From the NCBI GenBank assembly GCA_036346275.1, contig CM070713.1:75384382-75448381 (forward strand): a stretch of 64,000 nucleotides of DNA, in the 5' to 3' direction. Of the stretch, positions 45,800 through 56,440 are shown one piece after another. Every line of letters begins with the position of its first letter. Within the stretch, counting starts at the first letter, position 1. This stretch comes from Otatea glauca (Eukaryota > Streptophyta > Magnoliopsida > Poales > Poaceae). A program made the translations under genes and the position numbers. Below the pieces are notes generated by a model. That model saw only the letters and a program-made list of their open reading frames with translations. It was not told the origin of the DNA and searched no databases.

Positions 45800-45912
45800 G
45801 GCTACCGGCGGCGCGAGGAGAGGTTGACAAAGGAGATGTGCGAGTGTGTGTATGCGCGTATGACTTGTGCGAGATCTGCTTAGTTTGTGGCGGTAGTCTT
45901 TTGCTTGCTTGC

Positions 45913-45921
45913 TTTATATAG
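45913..45921 (-). promoter_or_regulatory. TATA box of small membrane-protein gene
   Basis: Reads TATATAAAG on the minus strand, about 115 bp upstream of the ATG at 45799. Transcription would start about 30 bp downstream, leaving a leader of about 80 nt. Confidence 0.7.
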
Positions 45922-46953
45922 AGGTCTTGTGGCTTGAGCTCGTGGCATGTCCGCTCGCTAGCGAATTGTTGTTATTTTTCTTGGTCGTGTACGCAAGCGG
46001 TGAAGTGTTTTGGCTTTCGTAGCTTCTTCGGTTTCTGATTGATTTGCTTTGCTTAATTGCTTTGCAAGAAATGAGGTGTGCAACTGTCGAACAAGTCTAT
46101 CTAATCTTTACCACTGACGTTTTCTTTTCGCCAATTTGGACCTTGATGTGGTGTCGTTATGTTGTGATCTTTGATCATTGGGTTAGTATGATTTGGGCAC
46201 GTCTGTCGTGTGTGAAGGCTGCTAAGAGTACTTGGACGGCTCGGTTAAGTTGGCATTGAAGAAAGTGACGGGTGACATGGCATTCTGATTCGATCTCGAG
46301 CTAGATTATGACTTATCTCATCTACCCATTACCAAGAAAGCACTTTCTTCATTTATATTTTAATATTTATATAACTATAAAAAAGAAAAGCATATAAACA
46401 CGGACGTAATTAACCATTAGATCGAGCACGTTACTTTCGCTGCAAGGCTTGGTTGATTAATCCTCCAAGAGCAGATGAGTTGTAAAAACTAAAAAGGCTC
46501 GCTTGACCTTGTCGCCACACCTAATTTCCGCCGCAGAAGATCCAAATAATATTTTGGATCTAAGTGCAAACCATTGGGTTTGACCAACAGCATCCGGAAA
46601 ATAATTAAGGAGAAGATGCTATACGCGCGTTGAAATATTTTGAGGTGCCTCGTAGCGAAGACAAACCTGCAAAAAGAAAATGACTTTGCTTTTCTAGATT
46701 TTTGACTGCGCTGATGCATCTACATAAGACAGGCTCATCTTCGCCGATCGATTCCGAGATGTCAAAAATCTTAGTCGTGAGAACCTTCTTGTGCTCAACA
46801 TTCCATGTACCACTTTAATTTGCTTGGATTATTCACAAGAAAATACAGCATTACAAGACGAGCATGGCATTAATCTTCTTGCCTGCTGAAGCAACCACTG
46901 ACGGCACCGACTAGCCAGCTAAGTTAAGGCCAGCTCAAGTGTGCCAGCAAGAA
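45922..46953. other. Intergenic DNA
   Basis: Distal promoter of the small membrane-protein gene, then AT-rich DNA with no supported ORF or repeat. Confidence 0.45.
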
Positions 46954-47974
46954 TGTCTCCCCAGGGTCGGCCCTGACATTTTATGAGCCCTACGGGCTAC
47001 GGCGAAGCAACATCCTCCATTAGTTTATTTTACACGTACTATGAAGTGTTTTAGCTCAAAAAATGTTTATACATGCTATAAAATTTGTAATTTTATAATA
47101 AATCACAATTTATATGTAGCGCGAAGAAAATTGAATCTTTCCGAAGGAAAAACATGCAATATTGATTGTACGCTAATTTATCGATTATAATGCCATGCCG
47201 TCAAAATTTCATTACTAAAATGATATACGAATGCGTAGAGTAAAAAAAAGGATGTTGACTTGTAAACCAATAGCGTACTCTGCTCTACTTATGAAAAATG
47301 CATACTTATGAAAACTCTTCAAAAAAGGGTTGATTAAAAGGGGATGTAAAGTAATTCAATTGCACCCTTTAATCATGGCAAAGTTCTAAATTTTATTGGA
47401 GTAAATTTCACAAAACTACAAAAAAACCATAGGTTTTAGCTCATATTTCACAAAACTACAGCTTTTTACGAAAATTTGTGTCACAAAACTACATGATTTT
47501 GAATCAACCGATCCTTGTAATGAGTCTAACAGTGTGGGCCCACATGGTAGCCTCATGCGTCCTGGTTTCCCATTTCAGTGGTATATAAGACTGTCATGTG
47601 AGTCCATACTATAAGATCAGTTACAAGAAACGATCAATTCTAAAAACTATAGTTTTGTAATACAAATTCTCATAAAATCTGCAGTTTTGTAAAATAGAAA
47701 TTAAAACTTGTAGTTTTCTAACAGTTTGTAAAAAAAACCTATAGTTTATGAAATTTACTCCTATATTTGGAAATTGAAAATTTGTGACTGCGTATCTCTG
47801 TATATGGCCATGTATAATAATAAATATGCTTGTTTAATTAGAGAACAGCTAAAATAAGTAGTATGATTTATGACTGTAAACAAAACATTGGAAAAAAAAC
47901 ACACACGCAGTGGCCTTTGTTGCCGTGGGGCCTGGGCGGGGCCCCCAGGAGTCAGGAACGGCCCTGTGTCTCGC
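46954..47974. mobile_element. hAT-type non-autonomous element, about 1 kb
   Basis: The element (46962-47966) starts CAGGGTCGGCCCTGAC. Its right end reads, in reverse complement, CAGGGCCGTTCCTGACT. Flanks TGTCTCCC (46954-46961) and TGTCTCGC (47967-47974) are an 8-bp TSD with one mismatch. CAGGG ends plus an 8-bp TSD point to hAT. It contains a nested MITE (47398-47761) and no transposase. Confidence 0.8.
47398..47761. repeat. Foldback MITE nested in hAT-type element
   Basis: 364 bp. The left end GGAGTAAATTTCACAAAACT is mirrored by the right end, whose reverse complement is GGAGTAAATTTCATAAACTA. Internal 'cacaaaactac' and 'tagttttgtaa' phrases extend the foldback. No clear TSD. Confidence 0.75.
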
Positions 47975-48064
47975 CGCCGCCGGTGCTCACTGCGAGCCCG
48001 GCAGCCACTCCATCCAGCCCTCCAACGCCTCGGTGTAGCTGCGTGCGGTGTTGGCTCGACCACA

Positions 48065-48248
48065 CCTGTTGACAGGGGCGGAGCCAGGCCTCGAGCCACT
48101 CGGGCCTGGGCCTGAGGCCTGGCCCAAAAATTCAATGAAAATTGTGTTAAAAATTTATGAAGATTCATTTATGGGCCAAACAAACCTTTGGGCCAGCCCA
48201 GGCCGGCCCGAGGCTTAAGCCTGGGCTGGCTCCGCCCTTGCCTGCTGA
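48065..48248. repeat. Short hAT-type MITE, 168 bp
   Basis: The element (48073-48240) starts CAGGGGCGGAGCCAGGC and ends with the reverse complement of CAAGGGCGGAGCCAGCC. Flanks CCTGTTGA (48065-48072) and CCTGCTGA (48241-48248) are an 8-bp TSD with one mismatch. Inner 'cgggcctgggcctgaggcct' and 'gcccgaggcttaagcctggg' arms extend the foldback. Confidence 0.85.
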
Positions 48249-48572
48249 GATCTCAAGCCCTCCAGCCTTTGTTAAGCTCCAACGTGCCCCGAAGGATCCT
48301 TCGAGACCAATCCCTTCTACACAGGGCAAACTACATCTCATGAGAGCTGTAAAAGACTTTGTCCTGCCAAAGCCCTAACCCGCAAAAAACGCCATTGCTA
48401 GAGCCTAGCGCTTAGCCAAGGCTCCAATCCATCGTAGTGCAGCCTATTGTCCCCTCTCAGCCATGGAAGGTGTGCCCGAAGTTTTGGAGGAGGAAGAGGC
48501 CTCTCCACCGCGCCCAGACACTGCCGCTTCGGGCGCGTTTATGGCACCTAGCCCCGTCGCTAAGCCTTCTTA
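48249..48572. other. GC-richer spacer between MITEs
   Basis: A short open stretch of no recognised identity; no gene called. Confidence 0.4.
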
Positions 48573-48843
48573 GGGCATGTACAATAAGACCACGTCAGCT
48601 GGCTCTTAACTCATACATATCAGCTTTTGTCTATGTGGAGGAGTGAGAAAAGAGGAGAGAGAAGAGAGTTGTCTCTTATTTAGTAGCCAGTTTTGCACGG
48701 GAGCATAGGTAGATCATTTATGTACAAGAGAGAAAAGATAGTTATTGCACAATATCTAGAGACAATCTTTAGAGACAGTTATTGTATAAACTGATTTTTA
48801 GCTTACTATTAGCCGGTAGTTGGCTTTGCTATTGTACTTGCTG
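48573..48843. repeat. MITE, family M1, copy 2
   Basis: Begins 'gggcatgtacaataagacc' and ends 'ctattgtacttgct'. Closely similar along its length to 43075-43341. Flanking duplication not resolved. Confidence 0.8.
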
Positions 48844-48845
48844 AG

Positions 48846-49018
48846 CAATTACAATATTAAAACCTACTATTTAGTCTATCTCTCATTCATATCATCTAAA
48901 GTAAATACTAAAGGCAGTTTGTATAATAGTTATCTCTAAATATTGATTTTAGATGCTATATAATAACTATCTCTTCTCTCTTATACATATCTAATCTACC
49001 GCATGCACCATTACAGCC
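48846..49018. repeat. Diverged M1-related segment in opposite orientation
   Basis: Read on the minus strand it contains 'tgtataagagagaagagata' and 'gttattata', matching the middle of M1 copies. It directly abuts copy 2, giving an inverted pair. Confidence 0.6.
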
Positions 49019-49855
49019 GCGATCGATTCACCGTTTGGATCCCACTTAACACCACGTCACTCAATGATGATTGCATCGTGATTTTTTACTTGTCTTGCAC
49101 GACACGACAAGTCAGCAGTTTTGGCAAGTCTTGATTACTTTTCAACAGTGATACTCGGCAGGTATATGCCAAGCTTTTGGTCCGCGGCACTCGTGCTGCC
49201 AAGCTCAGCGTACACATATGCTCTCCTGTTGTGGTGGACTCATCCTACCTATCGTGATAGACGGTGCTGATGACTTGCCGTGGTATGAGAGTTTGTCGCT
49301 GCTTCTGTGGCAAAAAAAAAAGGGCTAGTTTTATTAATTCGTTTGCACAGGTCTGATTAAAAAAACTATGTTAGACACAAAAAGAAGCTCCAAACTCAAC
49401 GGGTTCACCAGACCATTTAGGCGGCGGAGATGGTTAGCCTTGACTTCAATGAATGTGTCCTTGGCTCCTTGCTTCGTTCCCTTGTTTACTGAACTCTTTT
49501 CAGGAGATAGGTCTACCGTTGCAAACTCATCTGCTTGTAAGTTCGTTGTACAAAATAACTCGTAACCACTATATATGACGTGTTTGTTTATCTTCACATC
49601 GTTCCACACGAAAATACCATGAACAGGAAAAGCAGGAGTGGCTTTCATGAAACTAGAACGACCGAGATTCTCTTTCATAATGGCTGGAATTCTTTTTTCA
49701 ATTATTGAAAATATCACTTTTAACTTTGATTATATATAAGGCAAAGTGTAAAGCGAGAAAAAAATTGCCAAAAAAAGACGGCAAAAATGCCATGATCGAA
49801 ATAGACGGTTCCAGACTTCGAGGGGCCCAGACGTCGTGCCTTTTGTGGCAGTAAG
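49019..49855. other. Intergenic DNA with unassigned open frame
   Basis: A 127-codon open frame on the minus strand (49334-49717) has ordinary composition and phrases such as FMKATPAFPVHGIFVWNDV, but I recognise no family. Its ends do not look like splice or start sites, and it may be a gene fragment or chance. Confidence 0.35.
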
Positions 49856-50360
49856 TGGGCCAACATGGGCCCACCAAGGCGGCCTGCTGTCAGTTGAAAA
49901 GTACAACCACGCGGCCGCACCGCACGCGCGCTCTTTGCCGGTGCCCTTCTCCCCGTCTCTTTGTAGTTTGTTCGTTCACCTCTCCCAGACTCCCACCGTC
50001 TCGCTCTCGCTCCCCAGATCCCCGAACCCTAACCCCTCTCATGGCTGCCTCTCCCTCCTCCTCCGCTCCACGAAGAAAATTCAACTGGGTTCGATTCGGC
50101 TTGGCGCCCGCACGAACCCGGCCCTCGTCTAGGCTCCAGCGGCGGCGGCGGCGGCGGCGTGATGTCCTGACGCCGCGGGCATTCGCCCGAGAAGCACCCA
50201 ATCATGGCACTGGCTCCTTAAGGAAACCCCCTCTCCCTCACCCCCTTCATGGCTTCCTACGGCTTGCCCTAGGTTTAGGGCACGAACGCTCGACTCCCTG
50301 TTCCTATGCACGCGTCTCGTGCCTTGCTACGCCTTACCTTAGGGATCCGTGATTCCTTCG
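49856..50360 (+). other. CpG-rich putative first exon/5' leader of an unrecognised transcript
   Basis: A C/T-rich leader ('ctcccagactcccaccgtct', 'ccccgaaccctaacccctct'), an ATG-started frame beginning at 50041 (MAASPSSSAPRRKFNWVRF), and a (GGC)n tract at 50139-50159 that ends in a stop-rich region resemble grass 5' exons. No downstream coding exon with a recognisable domain could be joined to it over the next 5 kb. Possible acceptor/donor pairs around 51862-51990 look non-coding. It may be a long non-coding RNA, a decayed gene, or a gene whose coding exons I cannot recognise. Confidence 0.35.
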
Positions 50361-52441
50361 CTTTGCCGTTTAGGCGTTTTCGATCCATGGCCTAGGGGCT
50401 TGAGAGATCTAGGGTTTGGTTGAATTTGTGGTGTGGCCGTTTAGGGGGGAGGTCTAGGGTTTTTGGCTCAGCTGCCGTGCCTGTCATGATTCGTAGTTTC
50501 TCCAAATCACGGGGAAGTATTTATACCTAGGTTTAGAACCTACTGATATAAGTAATCCTCTAGTTAAGGTTTAGTCCTGCCTGATGGTGAGGATGGTTTA
50601 GATTGCAAACAGTGCCATTTTTACAGCCTAAATGGGGCATCTTTGCAGGTTAGATTGGGCTAGAGTTAGGGTTAAATGCTGCTATGCTGGTGGTGTATCA
50701 TGAGTTAATGACTAATTATTATGTGGCATCACTTGATAGGGTTTGCACTTGTTAAATTGCTTCTATTTTGAATTGCATTAGCTAGACATCATTTTTCACG
50801 TGGTGAGGCACATTTTAATGGGATGTTCAGTGTTTCTCAATAGACCCCCTACTATAAGTCATTCGGAAAGTATTTTGGAATTTTTATTCTTATTGTTGTA
50901 ATTGCACTTTTGCTGGAGATGGTATATTAACCTTTCTGGATGCATTCTCATACTTATGTAAGCATGATAAACCCGAGGGGCAAAATGGTAATGGAAATAA
51001 CGGAAATTAAATATGGAGCAATTCTCTTTGAATTTAATTTAATTCTAAGAGGATGAGTAGGTAGTATGTTTGTACCATAGTTACCGGATTCGCTGTGTAC
51101 CCCCGCGAATCGTGAACCGGATTCATCGAACCTGAACCGATTTAGGGTACGGGGTTTGATTTCGCAGTGGAAATTGGAAGAAAAAGTGGCTAACTGCGAA
51201 CCTTGTACCACGATTCGGACGAATTGCATTTTTGGTAACTATGGTTTGCACTGTTGAAAGACTGAATAGGCATTTAACCTCCTGATTATTTTCATGTTTA
51301 AAGTTTTCAAGTTAATCTTCTGTGCGTATGTTTCAGTAAGGTCAGCATATCACTTCTCATTCTAGTTGAATTATTTATTTGGAGCATGACTCCATGATGG
51401 AATTTTGTGTAGCTGACTTAGTGTACTGTGTGTTGCTAATGTGAGTGTCCAACATTAAATGCAACCATGAAGCCATTAACATAAACATACCAGCAGACAT
51501 TTCTTTAATATAGCTATAGTACTTCAGAAATCTACCTAGTTGCATCCCTAGCATACGCCCCAAATTGGCATCCTCTGAACCCACCACCCCAAAGCTTAAA
51601 AAGAAGTCCCTGGTTCATTTGCTAGGAAAGTAGGTAGTTCTTTTTGGTTTATGATTTCTGTTATTTGTCTGCTAGACTGTCATAAGATAAATAGGAATAT
51701 GAGCCTGTACGAACCATTGAGTTTTGCAAAAATAATTTTGTGGCACACTTGGAATTATATTCTAACGGATGATGGATTAGATTGTTCATCTGAGCCTTGT
51801 CATGATATAGTATCATAGTACTGCTGATCAATATATGTTCATGTTTTTGATATGTACAACAGGGAGAACGATTGATATTGGAGACGAGAAGCTACACAGA
51901 ATGTGCCAATTTAAAATAGTTCCCACATGATTGAGAGTCCTTTACTGTTTCAGGAAGTGGACTACTTGTGTTTACTTCACAGCTTTGACAGGTACTTTGA
52001 TTTATTCACTACATGATCCCATGGTTACCATTAATAATGGATAGAAAGTTGTTTCATGCATATACATAGGGTAGATGGGTAATATGTTGTGCTGCTGCTC
52101 AGATATAATTATTGCATATGTAGCATTGCTTTAAGACTGTCCTAGCAAGATATATCCATTGGGCTCCTTTTACACGTTATTTGTAAATTTTGTTCGTAAT
52201 TTCATATGAGAATGATATTATTCATCCAGGAGACTACATGTGCCCACTCTTTGGATAACATTGTGTGCTGATGCTAGTGCTTAAAAGCATGGCGCTGCAA
52301 CTTTGGTTCATGATTCATACAAAATTAGTGATTTCAAAACCTTTTCTTGAACACACAGTGATGTAGATTGATGTTTGATAAACTAATATATTGTACTCTT
52401 CATGAGTTGGACGTGTCATTGTCTCGTTGATCCACCAACGG
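50361..52441. other. Intergenic or intronic AT-rich DNA
   Basis: No coding sequence recognised. It contains one MITE-like inverted repeat (51075-51244). Confidence 0.4.
51075..51244. repeat. MITE-like inverted repeat, 170 bp
   Basis: Begins CCATAGTTACCGGATTCG and ends with the reverse complement of CCATAGTTACCAAAAATGC. Internal 'gattcgctgtg' and 'cacgattcgg' extend the symmetry. Flanks 'tttgta' and 'tttgca' are a possible short imperfect TSD. Confidence 0.65.
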
Positions 52442-52958
52442 TTAGGGTGCGTTTGGTTGCCTGGATGAGGCTGGATGGGATATGGCGATCCAGCCTGGTA
52501 GGGATGGAGCCATCCAGGTGCCTGTTTGGTTGGGTGGATTTTTATATGAGCCAATTTTTTGTTTGGTTGGATGGATAAGACTGGATAGGATGAGCCAATT
52601 TTTTGTTTGGTTGGATGGATGGGCTAGTTGCGATCAAGGTTTCGAATTTCGGTTTGATTTTTTTGACAAAATTTGAATTTTCGGACAAAATTTGGCCAAA
52701 ATTTGTATTTTTTTGAAAAAATTTGACCAATTACACTTCGGCGAAATTTGAATTCGACCGAGTACACCTCTTCATGCAACAAACTGGATGAGCCCGTCCA
52801 GCCTTTTTTTTATGGCTCTATCCAATATCTTGAGGGAATATTCCCAAAAACTGGATGACCCTTTCCAACCCATCAACTCATCCAAACAATTGGATAACTC
52901 AAGTACATGGATGGCCATATCCCATACAGTCTCATCTAGGCAACCAAACGCCACCTTA
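52442..52958. mobile_element. Tourist-like MITE (PIF/Harbinger) with TSD TTA
   Basis: The element (52445-52955, 511 bp) starts GGGTGCGTTTGGTTGCCTGG. Its right end reads, in reverse complement, GGTGGCGTTTGGTTGCCTAG. The 3-bp duplication TTA is at 52442-52444 and 52956-52958, the Harbinger target. Inside, 'gagccaattttttgtttggt' with 'tggatggat' is duplicated in tandem (about 52549-52580 and 52590-52622). An 'aaggtttcgaatttcgg'-type segment (about 52638-52760) looks like a nested insertion. Confidence 0.9.
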
Positions 52959-54646
52959 GAGTAACTCAGTACATTGACTACATTTTATACATCTTGAACA
53001 AACATGCAATTTGTTGTAGTATTTACATGTTCCGACCATGCAATGCTGCCCCTTTATTTATTAGAGTCACAAACTTTTCTTATGCTTTTAGAAAATAGTG
53101 AATCTTATTCTATTTGTTCGTAGTGCCAGAGTACCTGAGAAGGCTCTTTTCCTTAATTATGACATTATATGGATGGAGAAAATGTCTATTTGAAATGCGG
53201 CTATGGACTACAGAGTACGGACTGGCATTCCATTGTTCCATTTTGAACAAGTATTGCATTACTATTGATGAGCCATGTTATGCAAGGCAATACCATTGTT
53301 GACTTGCACCATCTTTATACTTGTCAAATCAAGTGCTACCAATTGCTTTTTAATTACTCCGCTGCCATATCCCTCCACCATATGTGCTAAATAACTATTG
53401 GTTGCCTCGATAGGGTCGGGAGCTATGAAACACCAACACCCTTTGGCGTGCTCGGTAGCAATTAACATTGTCTTGCACTTTGTAGGAAAAGGTAAATATG
53501 TTTCATTGCGGGATCCTCTGAACAAAGCTCACAAGGTGAATAATGCGGGTACTTGCTCAAACTTTATCAAGGTATCATTCATTTATTTATTCTGTTTCTT
53601 GAAGCTGCTAATTTAATGATATTCCTGCCCTTGCAACTACCTTTCTGCTATAAAGAGCGTAAAGTTTAGATCTATAAATCCGATGTCAACCTTTTTGGAC
53701 CTTAGAGAATCAACATATCTGTGTTAATTCATACATTTACTCTGCAATACTCAAAAGTTCAACCAACACAACTTCACTTTTACCCCGATCTTGAACATAT
53801 ATATGCTTTGCTGCCTTGACTCACCCAAAGCAATGATATTTGCTGTTTGTCATATTGCATTGTGCAGTATTCTCTGGTGAATCCACTGTTGAAAGACTTC
53901 CACATGAGTTCTAAAGTAGGTGCTTTGAGTTAGTGATGTGGCATACTTATCACTTCTAAAAACCTGGTTATGCATCTCTCGTATTGGAGATGGCAATATG
54001 GCATGGGGGTTCTAAAGCTTCATGTTTGCACTCGGCCCCCAAATTTTATGGTATGTGCTAATGTACATAACATCTCCTTATATATGTTTCATCTTGTGTA
54101 GTACGTATATACCCTATCCTTAATATTTTTCAAATTCCACTGTTACCTCTTACTTAAGTATGCTATATAGCCTAAGTCTATTGTTAAAATCTATGAATAG
54201 TGTAATATGTTTATAATAGTTGCAGGCAAGTTGTGATTTAATTTAGCTATGTCCATTGCTTCAAACTAGGTTGTATTTCGAGATGTAGACTCACGTGTTG
54301 TTTCATTTTTTCTTGTCTTACATAATGTTTAGTTGTTTACAACACATGCAAATGGAACAAGGCTGGAACCTACTTTATTTTTGAATCCTGAAGCCTGAAA
54401 CCAATGTTATTTTTTGTCAACATGAAATGGTGCATTGCCTTAGAAAATCATACAAATAAGTAGATTGGTACACATGGGCATGTTGCTTAGGAACCTATTC
54501 TACATCCTGAGTGGTTCACTTGTAGATAGATAAACATGCCCATTGAATGTGCAAAAACAAATGGTGAATGGCCATGTACATAGATTGTCACACTTTAAAA
54601 ACTAGGTTATTTTGTAGCCTAAGAAAAGATATCTATCATTCTTTGT
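52959..54646. other. Intergenic or intronic DNA
   Basis: AT-rich. A minus-strand open frame at 53262-53525 (with WCFIAPDPIEATNSYLAHM) has protein-like composition but I do not recognise it. No splice context was resolved. Confidence 0.35.
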
Positions 54647-55434
54647 GGAGAATTGCTCTTGTAGCATTCTTTTCAGGTCCACTTAGTTATCATACCACTC
54701 CAACTAGCTACTTTGCTCCTATAGCACTAGGCAATATTTCGGACGACTCTTCCCTTCCCATCTTCTCAAGTGTTTCTTCTTGAAAACTGGCGAGTGGCGA
54801 GCTCTTGGGTGTACAACATGGCACCACCGAGGGCATCACTTTGTGCATGTCCCAGATTCAGCCAAATGGTGGTCGATTTATTTCTCTTGTAGCTACCATC
54901 AAGCAGGGGTCACCCTGACATGCCGTCTCTTCGCCACGGTTACTGCAGTCCGAGCAACGCTGAGGCTTGCCTTAGGCTCAAGGCGAGCCCATCGTTGCCA
55001 CAAGAGCCGGTCGCCTGCCATGCTGGATGTCGCCGCTCGTCATAATCAAGAATGCCGCCTTGCCAGCCATTCTGGTGTCATGCTTGATGGAGGATGGTCT
55101 TAGATCATCCAGCAAATGGAGGTAACATGAGTTGTGGGACATGGCAATGGTGAAGCATGGAGTCGATGAGGACGTTGGCTTGTGTGCTCGCTCTACCACC
55201 ATCACTGACCATCGCGACGCCCCCACTTGGCTGACGCCATGATCATGTCATCAGCGGTGAAGAGGGTGGAGGAGAGAAGGGGGTGGAGATTTGAGGATGT
55301 AGGGGGGGCTAAAATGTCCACAATGCTATTGTGGCAAGCCTTGTAACTTAAAAGAGTGCCATGGGAGCAATGTTGAAAGTTTGAGTGGTATGATAGCAAA
55401 GTGGACCTAAAACAGTGCTATGAGAGCAATTTCC
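54647..55434. repeat. Foldback element with long inverted arms, 788 bp
   Basis: The left arm ('ggagaattgctcttgtagca...ggtccacttagttatcatac') is mirrored by the right arm, which reads in reverse complement 'ggaaattgctctcatagcac...ggtccactttgctatcatac'. The arms are about 80 bp and the centre is GC-richer and non-coding. Flanking duplication was not found, so the superfamily is open (Mutator-like is a guess). Confidence 0.75.
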
Positions 55435-56070
55435 TCAAATTTACTTTCAGCTTTCTTAATTCTCTTGGCCCATCCTTATGGTGCTAATATTTGTGGAAAT
55501 CAGGCATATACTATTCAAGAGTTAACTATCACAAATTTTCAATGTTTCGCCACTAACAGCGGCAACTCTGTTTGGCCTCCCAATTGCAGGAGGAAAGAAC
55601 ATGTTCATACAGGTGATTAGTGTTGTCCAGCGCCCTGGCAATTTTGTGGGCTTTTATGTCGTTCCGTTCAGATAATAATATGGTTCTGTTTCATTGCACA
55701 TGAGAGCAGATATGTTCGACTCCTTCAATTTTTGTATAGTTAGGTTCTTGACATTGTATTAATTGGGCCTTTTGATTGGACAATACTTGCTGTGATGTGG
55801 TATTATAGGCATGCAGTGCTCTACGACAGTTGATAGGTATTCAAATTCGTCTTAAACCATGTTAAGGCGTGAGTTGTACCATGTTAAGGCGTGAGTTGTG
55901 ATTTAGGTATTATTTTGTCTCCTGATGTTGTACGCTAATTTGCCGGGCCGGAAGTAATATTGATGGATGAAACTTCGCTTTGTTGTTGTTTGTAGGCCAG
56001 ATTTGAAATTAACAGGCCTACAGCATGGGAGACCTTAGCCGAGATCGATCGTTAGCCGGCCGAGATGTTA
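55435..56070. other. Intergenic or intronic DNA
   Basis: No gene recognised. 'aaccatgttaaggcgtgagt' is followed by a near-identical copy at about 55856-55900, a short tandem duplication. One TGGGCC lies at 55764-55769. Confidence 0.4.
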
Positions 56071-56440
56071 GATAATTTTGGGCCTTGATTAGCCTAGCAG
56101 ACAGACGTTAACTGGCTTTGATTGGCATAGGCCTTGGCCTCCATGGGCCGAGCATGAGGTGTTAATGGCCTCCATGGGCCGAGCAGTATACGGAATAACT
56201 AGTTTTCATGGGATGAAAGGCAGATTTTAACGAGCCCTGATGGGCCGACAGGTTGGCGCTAAAGGGCTTTTATGGGCCGTCCTGACAGGTGTCTGGGCCT
56301 TAATAGTCCAGTAAGCAGTCGTAATGGGATTAATGGGCCTAGTGGACAAACATTAACGGCCTTGATGGACCCAACAGTAGTGAATAAGCCGAACAGGCAC
56401 GAAGAATGGGCCTTTATAGGCCGAGCAGTAGTCGTGATGG
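56071..56440 (+). repeat. Cluster of eight TGGGCC motifs in degenerate repeats of about 32 bp
   Basis: TGGGCC, all on the plus strand, starts at 56079, 56144, 56175, 56241, 56273, 56294, 56334 and 56407. Neighbouring words recur: 'catgggccgagca', 'gatgggccgacagg', 'taatgggcct'. Spacings of 65, 31, 66 and 32 suggest a decayed repeat of about 32 bp. TGGGCC/GGCCCA is the plant 'site II' sequence bound by TCP factors in promoters of growth genes. Whether this cluster acts as a regulator is unknown. Confidence 0.7.

Noticed and set aside
49334..49717. 127-codon minus-strand open frame as a gene
   Set aside because: No recognised family, no promoter or splice context; kept only as an unassigned frame in the intergenic entry.
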